A DNA stretch of 64,000 nt from Halobacterium rubrum (GTDB taxonomy: Archaea; Halobacteriota; Halobacteria; Halobacteriales; Halobacteriaceae), in contig NZ_JAJQQZ010000005.1 of assembly GCF_021729015.1 (NCBI RefSeq), positions 62,001-126,000 on the forward strand, given 5' to 3'. The notes beneath the pieces are model-generated. The model searched no databases. It was not told the origin of the DNA and saw only the letters and a list, made by a program, of their open reading frames with translations. Position 1 is the stretch's first letter, and the number at the start of each line of letters is the position of its first letter. The translations under genes were made by a program, and so were the position numbers. Of this stretch, positions 7,921 through 15,277 are shown in pieces.

Positions 7921-7995
7921 CCGCTCAGTTCTGGGGGGACCGAAGGGCGTCGACGTCGTCGAGGCCCCGGCTGTTGTCAGCGGAGTTGTTCTGAG

Positions 7996-8036
7996 GGAGC
8001 TCGTGATCGACGACGGCCTGCCGCGCCCGTAATGGG
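7996..8036 (+). repeat. conserved intergenic element, copy b
   Basis: GAGCTCGTGATCGACGACGG followed by CGCGCCCGTAATGGG at 8022-8036. Same order of parts as copies at 6412 and 13422. Confidence 0.5.
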
Positions 8037-8080
8037 ACCACGGTCGGCCGTGGGAGCGCGCCCCGACAGTAGCAATATAC

Positions 8081-8124
8081 CCGGCGTTACTGTATGCAAA
8101 AGCCTTAAGTCAATTCGGTCCCTT
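8081..8124 (+). promoter_or_regulatory. promoter cassette 7
   Basis: A near-duplicate of cassette 1: CCGGCG 8081, TATGCAAAAGC, CTTAAGT, GGTCCCTT 8117, then TGTATCGAGTAGACGCACG to the ATG at 8143. Confidence 0.9.
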
Positions 8125-8142
8125 GTATCGAGTAGACGCACG

Positions 8143-8415
8143 ATGGCACGACAGAAGCCCTACAACGACCTCGAAGCCGACCAAGAACTGACGATTACCT
8201 ACGAGCGCCGACGCCACAACCGCAAGTACGAGGAGGACCCCGAGCGCGAGCTCGAAGTCGAAATTCAGGACATCTGCGAGCGCACCGGTTCGGTAACCCT
8301 CGCCAGCGAGGACGAGGAATTTCGCGTTCACGCCGATGGCGAGGTCTACGGGCGAGCGAAGGTGAGTGACGCTCGCCGCGTTCTCGTCGGCTTCGACGCC
8401 TCGTTCGCTACCTAA
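8143..8415 (+). CDS. small beta-domain protein, 90 aa
   Basis: Cassette ATG, MARQKPYNDLE. After ten residues comes a single compact beta domain: strands at ADQELTITYERRR, ELEVEIQDICERTGSVTLASED, FRVHADGEVYG and RRVLVGFD. The phrase EADQELTITY is like EDGDPIEVRY in the protein at 1523 and AGTEIEITYNG in that at 32043, so the three may share a domain. Single-domain, cytoplasmic, function unknown. Confidence 0.75.
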   Translation: MARQKPYNDLEADQELTITYERRRHNRKYEEDPERELEVEIQDICERTGSVTLASEDEEFRVHADGEVYGRAKVSDARRVLVGFDASFAT

Positions 8416-8455
8416 CTGCCCGCGTTTAAACCTGAGACCGGAGAACCAAGCCACC

Positions 8456-8902
8456 ATGAGCGACACACCGGTAACCGATGCGCGGTCCGCGAACCTCCCG
8501 GACCTCCCTTCGGGCTGGCAAGTCACGACCAGGACCGCGACCCACGTCGCGTGCTATTCTTCAGACACCGGGCGAGCCGTCGCGATCTTCCCGACCGGTT
8601 CAGGGAACAGCGGCGGTCGAGGATGGAGCGCCCTGGGACTATCGGGGTACGGCCCCGACTGTCCGCGGCTGGCGCGGAGGGCGGCGTTCGAGGACGCCGC
8701 CGCGGCCGCGGTCGAGGAGATGGCCGCAGTCAACCAGGGCAACCCCACGACGGCCGAGGACGTCGCCGAGCAGGATAGAGAGGAGACGGTTGCGGCCGGC
8801 AAGCAGCCCGCCGGGGCAGTCGACGAGGATCAGGACGAGCGTGGAGGGGTGAAGGAGGCGGACCAGGCGACACTATCCGTGTGGGGTTCGTCGTCAGAAT
8901 AG
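8456..8902 (+). CDS. hypothetical protein, 148 aa
   Basis: ATG 8456, preceded by its own TATA-like TTTAAA at 8425 rather than a cassette, at leaderless-type distance. Residues 14-80 form an alpha/beta domain (GWQVTTRTATHVACYSSD, RAVAIFPTG) ending in an alanine-rich helix (RRAAFEDAAAAAVEEMAAVNQG). The last 60 residues are acidic and low complexity. This small domain type is common in haloarchaeal plasmids. Function not known. Confidence 0.7.
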   Translation: MSDTPVTDARSANLPDLPSGWQVTTRTATHVACYSSDTGRAVAIFPTGSGNSGGRGWSALGLSGYGPDCPRLARRAAFEDAAAAAVEEMAAVNQGNPTTAEDVAEQDREETVAAGKQPAGAVDEDQDERGGVKEADQATLSVWGSSSE

Positions 8903-8917
8903 CCCGGTTCTAATGTA

Positions 8918-8961
8918 CCGGCGTTTTTGTATGCAAAAGTGTTAAGTGTAGCTGGTCCTTT
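8918..8961 (+). promoter_or_regulatory. promoter cassette 8
   Basis: CCGGCG 8918, TATGCAAAAGT, GTTAAGT and GGTCCTTT 8954. A short downstream spacer puts the ATG at 8972 (GATGGCACGTTCC). Confidence 0.85.
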
Positions 8962-8971
8962 GCTTTAGTCG

Positions 8972-9481
8972 ATGGCACGTTCCCCAACACTACCCCATCG
9001 AGGGACAGCACAGGGAGACAAGACCGGAATCCCCGCGCCGCCCGCACTCGCAGGGTTCCAACACGAGAGCCCGACCAAAGTCGAACTCGGCGGCGCGACC
9101 CGGACGCTCACCCACTGGCTGACCCCACAAGCGGCCGTCGACGCGCTGCGAGAGATGCACGCCGATAGCGACCACGTCGACGTCGAGGCCGTCCAGGAAC
9201 GCGTCCAGACGCTCCCGGAGACCTCGCGCGTCAGTATCGGCGGGACGCCGACCCCCGTGATGTACGTGTGGACGCGGTCGCCATCGCGTCTACAGCGGCT
9301 CGCTGGAACCGCGACCGACGGTCGAACCGTCGACATCGAGTCGGTCCCTCCGGAGACGCCGGCGGGCTGCGGCGAGCCCGTTCCATCAGAAACGGCCGCG
9401 CGGAGGCTTCGGCGGCTTCTGCCCTGGACCTCCGGCGACTATCGACTCTGCCGGGTGGCGTGGGCCGCCGTGATGGAGTAG
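8972..9481 (+). CDS. hypothetical protein, 169 aa
   Basis: Cassette ATG, MARSPTLPHRG. Residues 35-115 look like an alpha/beta domain with a helix (PQAAVDALREMHADSDHVDVEAVQERV) and strand (PVMYVWTRSPSRL). The phrase VMYVWTRSP resembles AIYVWSANP in the protein at 14452, and the two may be distant relatives. A basic, arginine-rich helix lies near the C-terminus (SETAARRLRRLLPWTSG). No recognised family. The next feature downstream is the tRNA-like gene. Confidence 0.7.
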   Translation: MARSPTLPHRGTAQGDKTGIPAPPALAGFQHESPTKVELGGATRTLTHWLTPQAAVDALREMHADSDHVDVEAVQERVQTLPETSRVSIGGTPTPVMYVWTRSPSRLQRLAGTATDGRTVDIESVPPETPAGCGEPVPSETAARRLRRLLPWTSGDYRLCRVAWAAVME

Positions 9482-9533
9482 GACAGGACGGAGACACCAT
9501 CAATCGACGACAGACGCTAGCCGGCACTCACGC

Positions 9534-9666
9534 GGGGCAGTAGCTCAGTCCGGCAGAGCATTAGGCGGTGGCTGCAGGGGTTGTCCCCTGATTCCGTCGA
9601 CGCGGGGACGCCCGCGGAAGACTACTGCGACCGCCTTGAGCGCGGGTTCAAATCCCGCTTGCCCCA
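9534..9666 (+). tRNA. tRNA gene with intron, anticodon unresolved
   Basis: Acceptor strands GGGGCAG (9534-9540) and TTGCCCC (9659-9665) pair, with discriminator A 9666. The D arm is GCTC/GAGC (9543-9559). The T arm is GCGGG/CCCGC around TTCAAAT (9642-9658). AGGCG (9563-9567) pairs with CGCCT (9632-9636) as the anticodon stem and is interrupted by about 57 bases holding two perfect hairpins (CAGGGG/CCCCTG and CGCGGG/CCCGCG). If T9569 is U33 the anticodon reads GGC (Ala). There are two extra bases before the anticodon stem, and a canonical splice motif is not clear, so it may be degenerate. TTTT follows. Confidence 0.6.
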
Positions 9667-9755
9667 CTTTTCACTTGTTAGCGAGCTCGTGAGCTACTGG
9701 AATCGACGGGGTCGACGCCGGCTCGTGATCGTGGCATTCGCCAGGCACTAGAAAC

Positions 9756-9799
9756 CCGGCGTTTCTGTATGCAAAAGGCTTAAGTGCAACCGGTCCCTT
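9756..9799 (+). promoter_or_regulatory. promoter cassette 9
   Basis: CCGGCG 9756, TATGCAAAAGG, CTTAAGT and GGTCCCTT 9792. Two ATGs follow (9808 and 9816); the second lies in the standard CGATGGCAC box. Confidence 0.85.
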
Positions 9800-9815
9800 A
9801 CGACAAGATGGAACG

Positions 9816-10088
9816 ATGGCACAACGACAACCCGCACCCCAAGACCGAACGATGCTCGCGACCGGCAACTACGACCCCGTCGACGACCTCCCGCGACTCG
9901 CGGAAGCCACAGTCGTCTGTCCACCCTGCGGCGACACGGACGTCGTCAGTCAGCCGGCCCACGACCTCAAGCCCGGCCGTGAAGCGAAGTGCAAGAACTG
10001 CGGCCACACCGGGCGCGTCAAGACGAATCAGTACGGCCGCGTGGAGTGGATTCAGGGCTTCAACTTCGCGGACGGTCAGGGTGAGTGA
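9816..10088 (+). CDS. zinc-ribbon protein, 90 aa
   Basis: Starts at ATG 9816 (MAQRQPAPQDRT); ATG 9808 is out of frame. Residues 33-63 are a zinc ribbon, CPPC...CKNC, with a basic strand after it (GHTGRVKTNQYGRVEWI). It is coupled to the next gene by a GTGA overlap. Likely nucleic-acid binding or an adaptor for the 186-aa partner. No specific family. Confidence 0.7.
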   Translation: MAQRQPAPQDRTMLATGNYDPVDDLPRLAEATVVCPPCGDTDVVSQPAHDLKPGREAKCKNCGHTGRVKTNQYGRVEWIQGFNFADGQGE

Positions 10089-10645
10089 AGATGGGCGAGC
10101 AACTCATTCTCGGCGCGTACAGCCCGCTCTCGGAGGAGGCTCCCGAACTCCTGGGCAAAGAGAGTATGGTGGGACCGTGGAGTCTCACGATTCGCACGGC
10201 GGACTATATGGACCTTGGAGAGGCCCACGTCAACCGAGAGGCTATCGGACTCGTTCTCGGAGAAGCCCCAGAGCTCTTCGAGGACGTCGAGGACGGCGCG
10301 GAGATCCGGATGCCTTCGGAGAAGGTGCTACTGACGCGGGCGCGCTCCCGAGCTCGCTACGAGGGGAACGGTGTCCTCGAGCCCGGGTCCGCGGAGGCCG
10401 AGGAGTCGATGTACCAGTGCTACCGCGATTCAACCGCACAGCTCACGCTCCGGTGGGAGAACGTCGAGGGTGCCGTTCGCCTGCTACTGAACGGCGACGA
10501 GTACGACCCCGAGGACTTTTCGCTAGTCGACCTGGGGCATCTGGGGTTCGTGTTAGTCCGGTGGTCGGGACCGGGCGAGCAGGCGGACCCAGAGGCTAGC
10601 CGGCCCGCGGCGGCGCTGATTGCTCCGGACCGGAAGCCAGCCTAA
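10085..10645 (+). CDS. hypothetical protein, 186 aa
   Basis: GTG start overlapping the stop of the zinc-ribbon gene. The protein looks like an alpha/beta domain beginning with a strand (EQLILGAYSP), then PWSLTIRTADYMDLG, a helix, and a second half with strands (AQLTLRWENVEGAVRLLLNGDEYD, HLGFVLVRWSG). No catalytic motif. The conserved coupling suggests that it works with the zinc-ribbon protein. Function unknown. Confidence 0.7.
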   Translation: MKMGEQLILGAYSPLSEEAPELLGKESMVGPWSLTIRTADYMDLGEAHVNREAIGLVLGEAPELFEDVEDGAEIRMPSEKVLLTRARSRARYEGNGVLEPGSAEAEESMYQCYRDSTAQLTLRWENVEGAVRLLLNGDEYDPEDFSLVDLGHLGFVLVRWSGPGEQADPEASRPAAALIAPDRKPA

Positions 10646-10661
10646 CAGCAGTCAAATATAC

Positions 10662-10705
10662 CCGGCGGTATTGTGTGCAAAAGGTTTATGTGCGTGCCGT
10701 CCTTT
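10662..10705 (+). promoter_or_regulatory. promoter cassette 10
   Basis: CCGGCG 10662, TGTGCAAAAGG, variant TATA TTTATGT and CGTCCTTT 10698. ATG at 10714; a second ATG at 10726 lies in the ATGGCACGTTCC box. Confidence 0.8.
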
Positions 10706-10713
10706 ACCCATAG

Positions 10714-11340
10714 ATGGAAGCAGAAATGGCACGTTCCACCCCCTCCCCCGACGACTCCGAACAGACGGCGACCTACGACACCGGCACCCTCCCGGTTTCC
10801 GACGACGTCGAGGGCCGCGAGCGCAAGGCTCGCGCCGAGCATATGGTCGTGGTCCCCCAGTTCGACAAGTGGGGCGACACCTTCGAGACCTACGAAGTGA
10901 CCACCGAGTCCGGCAGCACCTACGAGGTTGGCGCTCGCGAGGAGTGCGGGTGCCCCGACCGGATGTTCAACTCGCCCGCTGACGGCTGCAAGCACGAGCG
11001 CCGGCTCACCGACCGACTGAATGAGGGCGCTATCACGCCCCCAGATCACGACGTGACCGGCTACATCACCGAGACCGTCCCCCAGAAGGTCGACGCGTTC
11101 GCCGACGAGCTCGCAGGCCTCCGCACGGGCCTCGAGACCGCTCGCGAGGAGGACGCGAACCCGGCCGACTACGAGGAGGCCATCGGCGAGGTGGAGACGT
11201 TCATCACGACGCTTGCGGACGCCTACGCGGAGTACCGCGACAAGGTGGACGACTCGGTCCCCCCGCTTCAGGAGGCGCTTCGCACCGACACCGACCTCAC
11301 TGGCATCCTGCCGGCGGCCACGGAGGCGGGCGACGAATGA
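10714..11340 (+). CDS. SWIM zinc-finger protein, 208 aa
   Basis: The start could be ATG 10714 or ATG 10726 (MARSTPSPDD); the latter matches the cassette start box. Residues 65-95 form a SWIM-type finger: a strand (GSTYEVGAREE) followed by CGCPDRMFNSPADGCKHERR, giving the C-x-C-x(n)-C-x-H ligands. The rest is helical and acidic with coiled-coil tendency (residues 110-195). SWIM domains bind DNA or proteins and occur in many haloarchaeal plasmid genes. A paralogue lies at 12830. ATGA overlap with the next gene. Confidence 0.8.
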   Translation: MEAEMARSTPSPDDSEQTATYDTGTLPVSDDVEGRERKARAEHMVVVPQFDKWGDTFETYEVTTESGSTYEVGAREECGCPDRMFNSPADGCKHERRLTDRLNEGAITPPDHDVTGYITETVPQKVDAFADELAGLRTGLETAREEDANPADYEEAIGEVETFITTLADAYAEYRDKVDDSVPPLQEALRTDTDLTGILPAATEAGDE

Positions 11341-11669
11341 CGACGCTCGCCCACCCCATCGGTGGCATCGAGCGGTTCCTGGTCAGCCTCACCGCCGACC
11401 AGCGGCAGCGGTACATGGACGCTGTCGACCGGCGGCTCTCGGGGGCGCTCCCAATGGCGTTCAGCCCGGAGGCACAGCCGAGCCACGCCCGGCGGTACTT
11501 CGAGGAGACGACGACCGAGTCGCCGGACGGTATCGTGACGGTCGACGTCGAGCAGGGCGGGCAGACGGTGGCGACCCTCGCGGTGGCGACCGCGAGCGAG
11601 CAAGCGAAGCAGGCAGAGTCGACGCCGAGCGCGCACAAGCCGACGCCGGCCACGGGGGTTGGTTTCTGA
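11337..11669 (+). CDS. hypothetical protein, 110 aa
   Basis: ATG overlaps the previous stop (ATGA). Residues 8-60 are helical (IGGIERFLVSLTADQRQRYMDAVDRRLSG). Residues 60-90 are strand-like (GIVTVDVEQGGQTVATLAVATA). The tail is low complexity with A, S, K and P. It lies between a SWIM protein and a small beta protein in one operon. No family recognised. Confidence 0.65.
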   Translation: MTTLAHPIGGIERFLVSLTADQRQRYMDAVDRRLSGALPMAFSPEAQPSHARRYFEETTTESPDGIVTVDVEQGGQTVATLAVATASEQAKQAESTPSAHKPTPATGVGF

Positions 11670-11908
11670 TGTGGGTACTGCGGCTGGAGGAGGGCGCTAC
11701 GTACCTGGCGGATGCGGAGGTAGACCAGCCCGAGGACGGGGAGATTCGGACGGTGCGATACCTGGGGCCGAGCGTGAAGTACGACCCTGAGGCGCTGTCA
11801 GGACGCCCGAACGGGCCGGAGGAGAACAAGCCTGCGTACAAGTGCAAGACCGGGTACGGGAAGGTCTACGTCCGGGAGGACGACGTCGAGGAAATCGTGT
11901 GGGTGTGA
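11669..11908 (+). CDS. small beta-rich protein, 79 aa
   Basis: ATG 11669 overlaps the TGA of the preceding gene (TGATG). The sequence is nearly all strand and turn (MWVLRLEEGATYLADAEVD, IRTVRYLGPSVKYD, GYGKVYVREDDVEEIVWV), like a small barrel. Acidic, cytoplasmic, function unknown. Last gene of the SWIM operon. Confidence 0.65.
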   Translation: MWVLRLEEGATYLADAEVDQPEDGEIRTVRYLGPSVKYDPEALSGRPNGPEENKPAYKCKTGYGKVYVREDDVEEIVWV

Positions 11909-11963
11909 GGCGGCGGTAGCCGCGCGCTGTTTTCGGTCGAGCACGCCGGCCTTACCTGTAATA

Positions 11964-12007
11964 CCGGCGTTTTTGTATGCAAAACGCTTAAGTCGGGGCG
12001 GGCCCTT
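11964..12007 (+). promoter_or_regulatory. promoter cassette 11
   Basis: CCGGCG 11964, TATGCAAAACG, CTTAAGT and GGGCCCTT 12000. Start box TACGATGGCACC with the ATG at 12023. Confidence 0.85.
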
Positions 12008-12022
12008 ACGTTCAACTGTACG

Positions 12023-12427
12023 ATGGCACCAGCAGACACCCACTCCGAGACCACCGACGACGACCCCGCCGCCCCGGAAGCAGATGCCACGATGCAGCCC
12101 GGAAGCGGCGGCATCGGAGACCTCGACCCCGAGCGGCTGGAAACGGCGAGCGGAGACAGCCCGCTCCCCGAGGACTACGAAGAAAGCGAGCGGCGTGTCG
12201 AGTTCGTGGAGGGTGAGACGATGGCCGTGGTTCGCGCAGGGCCGTACAAGTGGACGTACAAGCGCCGGCGTCGGTCCCGTCCGCCCGCGTTCACGAACCA
12301 GACCGAGGTGCGGTTCTACGACGACGAGCTCGTGGTGTTCGTCGAGATTCCCGAGCGCGACCACAGCGACGAGGTGGAGTTCGTTCAGGTGGATGTCAGT
12401 CGGGTCGAGGCCGCGGAGGGCAGCTAG
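12023..12427 (+). CDS. hypothetical protein, 134 aa
   Basis: Cassette ATG, MAPADTHSETTDDD. Residues 1-60 are acidic and low complexity. Residues 62-134 look like a small domain with strands (RRVEFVEGETMAVVRAGPY, TEVRFYDDELVVFVEIPE, VEFVQVDVSRVE) and a basic loop (YKWTYKRRRRSRPP) that could contact nucleic acid. Its stop is followed at once by the ATG of the next gene. No family recognised. Confidence 0.7.
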   Translation: MAPADTHSETTDDDPAAPEADATMQPGSGGIGDLDPERLETASGDSPLPEDYEESERRVEFVEGETMAVVRAGPYKWTYKRRRRSRPPAFTNQTEVRFYDDELVVFVEIPERDHSDEVEFVQVDVSRVEAAEGS

Positions 12428-12724
12428 ATGGCGGCAGCAGAGACCGACGCCCCGGAGGTTCCGAACTGGGAGCGTGTTGGCGGTCTGGAGTTTCGGTTCG
12501 CGGGGAGTTGCGCCGGGGAGGTGCGGCTGACGGCGACGCGTCGGAACGCGCTCAGTAACGCGCGTTGCCCGATGTGGTTCATCGAGATCTCTCTGCCGAG
12601 CGCCGAATCTCAGGACGGTCAGACCGTCGAGGAGGTGGACCGAGCGCGGAGCCACGGTGCCGCTCGCCGGAAGATGATGGAGTGGATGCGCGAGCACGAC
12701 CAGGTACCTTCGGCAGCGGTGTAG
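12428..12724 (+). CDS. hypothetical protein, 98 aa
   Basis: ATG immediately follows the previous TAG. Residues 15-55 are strands (LEFRFAGSCAGEVRLTATRR, MWFIEISLPSA). Residues 62-90 form a basic helix (DRARSHGAARRKMMEWMREHDQ). It has the look of the small beta-then-helix domains common in haloarchaeal plasmids. Function unknown; cotranscribed with the 134-aa protein. Confidence 0.65.
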   Translation: MAAAETDAPEVPNWERVGGLEFRFAGSCAGEVRLTATRRNALSNARCPMWFIEISLPSAESQDGQTVEEVDRARSHGAARRKMMEWMREHDQVPSAAV

Positions 12725-12770
12725 TTCTCCGAGTCAGGCCGCAACCGCCAGCCACCAGCTTACTATAATC

Positions 12771-12814
12771 CCGGCGTTTTTGTATGCAAAAGACTTAATG
12801 CCAGCCAGTCCCTT
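12771..12814 (+). promoter_or_regulatory. promoter cassette 12
   Basis: CCGGCG 12771, TATGCAAAAGA, CTTAATG and AGTCCCTT 12807. Downstream ACGTTCGAGTGTACGATGGC leads to the ATG at 12830, as in cassettes 24 and 25. Confidence 0.85.
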
Positions 12815-12829
12815 ACGTTCGAGTGTACG

Positions 12830-13363
12830 ATGGCCCACTCCGAGACCACCCACCCACCGACCAGCGCGGCCGACGGAAAGCCCTCCGGCACACTCCCGCA
12901 CCCCGACGACACAGACCTCTCGGGCCGGGCAGCAGCCGCCCGGGACGAACAGATGGTCGTCATCCCCATCATCGGGAGCGACGGCAAGGGCACAGGGATG
13001 TACCACGTCGAGTCCGCGTCCGACGAGACGTACCGAGTTTTCCTCCCTCAGGGCCGCTGCGATTGCCCCGACTGGCACCACCGTGATGTGACGTGCAAGC
13101 ATATCCGGCGAGTCGCGGTCGAGCGCACGAAGTTCGACCTTCCAGGCCGCGGCGACCCCGTCGACCCCTACTACCGGGAGCGCCTCAAGCCGCTCCTGAC
13201 CGCGTTCAAGACCGAGGTCCGGGAGCTAGTGTTCAACCCCGGTGGTCGGCGGAGCCACCCGGCGGCCGACCAGGCCGTGAGCCGCGCGAAGATGTTTGCT
13301 GACACCGTCCGGGAGGCGGTCTCAGAGTGGGAGCAACGAGCAGACACCGACGTCGACGCTTGA
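12830..13363 (+). CDS. SWIM zinc-finger protein, 177 aa
   Basis: Cassette ATG, MAHSETTHPPT. A strand pair (EQMVVIPIIGSDG, MYHVESASDETYRVFLP) leads into a SWIM finger CDCPDWHHRDVTCKHIRR at residues 76-93, with all C-C-C-H ligands. The second half is helical and mixed charge (LLTAFKTEVRELVFNPGG, SRAKMFADTVREAVSEW). It is a paralogue of the protein at 10714: the order of strand, SWIM finger and helical tail is the same, and both carry the phrase MVV(V/I)P(Q/I). Probably DNA- or protein-binding. Confidence 0.8.
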   Translation: MAHSETTHPPTSAADGKPSGTLPHPDDTDLSGRAAAARDEQMVVIPIIGSDGKGTGMYHVESASDETYRVFLPQGRCDCPDWHHRDVTCKHIRRVAVERTKFDLPGRGDPVDPYYRERLKPLLTAFKTEVRELVFNPGGRRSHPAADQAVSRAKMFADTVREAVSEWEQRADTDVDA

Positions 13364-13421
13364 GCGCCTCGCTGTTTCTGTTGCGGTTCGCGTGAGTCCT
13401 CGAGTCCTGGTGCGGGAGCTT

Positions 13422-13472
13422 CGCGAGCTCGTCGACGATCCCGCGCCCACCGCGCCCGTAGTGGGGGCGCGG
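13422..13472 (+). repeat. conserved intergenic element, copy c, with hairpin
   Basis: GCGAGCTCGTCGACGATC at 13423, then CGCGCCCGTAGTGGG at 13451-13465. In this copy the end forms an 8-bp hairpin, CCGCGCCC (13450-13457) with GGGCGCGG (13465-13472). Confidence 0.5.
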
Positions 13473-13510
13473 CTGCTACGCTATGGGCCGCGCAAATGCC
13501 TATAACATAG

Positions 13511-13553
13511 CCGGCGTATTCGTATGCAAAGGCTTAATTCAGTCCGGTCCCTT
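13511..13553 (+). promoter_or_regulatory. promoter cassette 13
   Basis: CCGGCG 13511, TATGCAAAGG, CTTAATT and GGTCCCTT 13546, with one base fewer between the first and third boxes. ATG at 13568. Confidence 0.85.
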
Positions 13554-13567
13554 CTACCGAGTGTACG

Positions 13568-14380
13568 ATGGCACTAGCGAATCCAGACCAGAGCCGACCG
13601 TTCTACCCGCCGACCACACCCGCTACTGACGAACAGGGCCGCCCGAAGCCCGTCGACATCGGCGACCTAATCGACGCCGCCCTCCGCTGGTGGGAGACCG
13701 CAAAAGACAACGTCTCCCTCGAGTTCAGTCGAGACCCGGACAGTCACACGGAGCGTGACCCGTACACGTTCCATCCGAGCCAGCTCGGGAAGTGCAAGCG
13801 GCAGGCGTACCTCAGCAAGACCGGCCTCTCGTCGGTCCCGACCGGGAAAGTTCTCCCCGGGGTGCTCATTCACGCGGTCCTCGAGGCCTACGTGCGGGAG
13901 AAATTCGAGACGTCGCCCCGAGACATTCGCGCGGAGAACCTCGTTCAGGCCGACCTCGGTGGCGGCATCCAGTTAGTCGGGACGACCGACTTCTACGACG
14001 CCGACTTGGGACTGGTGGCGGACTTCAAGACCCGTGGAGACGACTACTTCAACGGGTTCCACTTCTACAACGGCGCAGACCAGCACCAGATGGACCAAGT
14101 GTGGCTCTACCTCCACGCGACCGGGGCGGACCACGCGCAGGTAGCGTCGGTGAGCAAGACGGACCTCAGTTTTCAGAAGGTGTGGCCGGCACACGTACCG
14201 GAGATTCCCAGCGACTATCTCAAGGCGAGTCCGCGGCGTGTGTCGTGGCTGGTCGAGAACCGCGCGAAGCCCATCCGCGACGAAATCGACGCACACGGTG
14301 TGGCGGCTGAACCGTCGGAGATTCCGTTCGAGAAGTGCGACTGCTGGATGTGTGACTACGAGAGGCTGACGTTCGAGTAA
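13568..14380 (+). CDS. Cas4/RecB-like PD-(D/E)XK nuclease, 270 aa
   Basis: Cassette ATG. The fold reads as a RecB-family exonuclease with an iron-sulfur cluster: C76 in HPSQLGKCKRQAYL, then C257, C259 and C262 in KCDCWMCDY. The active-site order is H102 (GVLIHAVLEAY), D141 (TTDFYD) and D152-F-K154 (LVADFKTRG), followed by a QxxxY-like segment (HQMDQVWLYL). These are the ligands of Cas4-type 5'-to-3' single-strand DNA nucleases. There is no CRISPR array or cas gene nearby, so it probably serves replication or recombination of the element. Single-gene unit. Confidence 0.85.
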   Translation: MALANPDQSRPFYPPTTPATDEQGRPKPVDIGDLIDAALRWWETAKDNVSLEFSRDPDSHTERDPYTFHPSQLGKCKRQAYLSKTGLSSVPTGKVLPGVLIHAVLEAYVREKFETSPRDIRAENLVQADLGGGIQLVGTTDFYDADLGLVADFKTRGDDYFNGFHFYNGADQHQMDQVWLYLHATGADHAQVASVSKTDLSFQKVWPAHVPEIPSDYLKASPRRVSWLVENRAKPIRDEIDAHGVAAEPSEIPFEKCDCWMCDYERLTFE

Positions 14381-14393
14381 CGCAAATATACTA

Positions 14394-14437
14394 CCGGCGT
14401 TTCTGTATGCAAAAGACTTAAGTCGGTGTGGTCCCTT
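14394..14437 (+). promoter_or_regulatory. promoter cassette 14
   Basis: CCGGCG 14394, TATGCAAAAGA, CTTAAGT and GGTCCCTT 14430. Spacer CTACCGAGTGTACGATGG, as in cassette 13. ATG at 14452. Confidence 0.9.
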
Positions 14438-14451
14438 CTACCGAGTGTACG

Positions 14452-15102
14452 ATGGCTCCAACCGAGACCACTACTCCGGCCGACCGCACCGTCCTTTCCG
14501 CAGACGCGCTAGAAGTCCTCGATAGAATCGGTGGCGAGAAACCCCCGATATACGACGGTGTCGACCACAGCACCGAGTACGACGACGAAGGGACTCATGC
14601 AAATTACCGACCCGAGGACTTCGATGAGTCGTCGCAGTTAATTTCGGACGTTCAAGACGCCTTCTGCGACGGATTCGACAGTGACGGACCCTCCGGGTAT
14701 CTCGCGGACTGCCTCCGCCTCGGTACGGGCTACTTCCATACAGAGTGGCTTGCGAAGGGCGAAGCGGCTGACGCTGTCGCTGCGTTGCCGGAGATGGCTT
14801 CGTTCGAGTTCTATCCGAATCGTGTCGCCGAGCAAATCCGAGGATTAGCGCCCAACGCTTTAGTGGCAATTGCCCGGGAAGTCGTCGACCGGATGGTTGT
14901 TCCTGCAATCTATGTGTGGTCGGCGAACCCCGCGGAGACCCACATGTTCTGTCACGCAAGCCCGAACAGTCACTCGCTATACTTTGACGTGGGCAACACA
15001 TACCCACTTATCAACGATTCGGGACCGGTGGGTTGCGAGCACGTACTCGCAATGCCACGGGAGTGGTCGGTCAGTCGAGTCCTGTTCGTGAGTCCGCACT
15101 AG
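14452..15102 (+). CDS. hypothetical protein, 216 aa
   Basis: Cassette ATG, MAPTETTTPADRT. Residues 20-110 are helical (LEVLDRIGGEKPP, QLISDVQDAFCDG, WLAKGEAADAVAALPEM). Residues 120-216 look alpha/beta with strands (VVPAIYVWSANP, SLYFDVGNTYP, VSRVLFVSPH). The phrase AIYVWSANP echoes the protein at 8972. There are scattered cysteines but no clear metal site. Codon use is slightly less GC-rich than that of its neighbours. Function unknown. Confidence 0.7.
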   Translation: MAPTETTTPADRTVLSADALEVLDRIGGEKPPIYDGVDHSTEYDDEGTHANYRPEDFDESSQLISDVQDAFCDGFDSDGPSGYLADCLRLGTGYFHTEWLAKGEAADAVAALPEMASFEFYPNRVAEQIRGLAPNALVAIAREVVDRMVVPAIYVWSANPAETHMFCHASPNSHSLYFDVGNTYPLINDSGPVGCEHVLAMPREWSVSRVLFVSPH

Positions 15103-15145
15103 CGGGCCTAGCGCTCCCACCGCGGCGAACCGCTTTTCTATATTC

Positions 15146-15189
15146 CCGGCGTTTTCGTATGCAAAAGGTTTAAGTCAACCCGGTCCCTT
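15146..15189 (+). promoter_or_regulatory. promoter cassette 15
   Basis: CCGGCG 15146, TATGCAAAAGG, TTTAAGT and GGTCCCTT 15182, then CTATCGAGTAGACGCACG to ATG 15208, which opens a leader ORF. Confidence 0.9.
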
Positions 15190-15207
15190 CTATCGAGTAG
15201 ACGCACG

Positions 15208-15267
15208 ATGGCACGGCCCCTTCCCGAGACCGAGGCACCGCACCCGAACACCATCCGCAGTCACTAA
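15208..15267 (+). CDS. cassette leader ORF, 19 aa
   Basis: The cassette start box ATGGCACGG opens a 19-codon frame (MARPLPETEAPHPNTIRSH) ending at TAA 15265-15267, ten bases before the ATG of the real gene. The peptide is proline-rich, like the N-termini of other first genes. Either a coupling leader or the stub of a replaced gene. Confidence 0.45.
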   Translation: MARPLPETEAPHPNTIRSH

Positions 15268-15277
15268 CCACACACCA

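Noticed and set aside
9534-9666. The tRNA-like gene as an integration site (att)
   Set aside because: No integrase and no repeated tRNA 3' end found in the window.
13568-14380. Nuclease as part of a CRISPR-Cas locus
   Set aside because: Only a Cas4-like nuclease is present; no other cas gene and no repeat array in the window.
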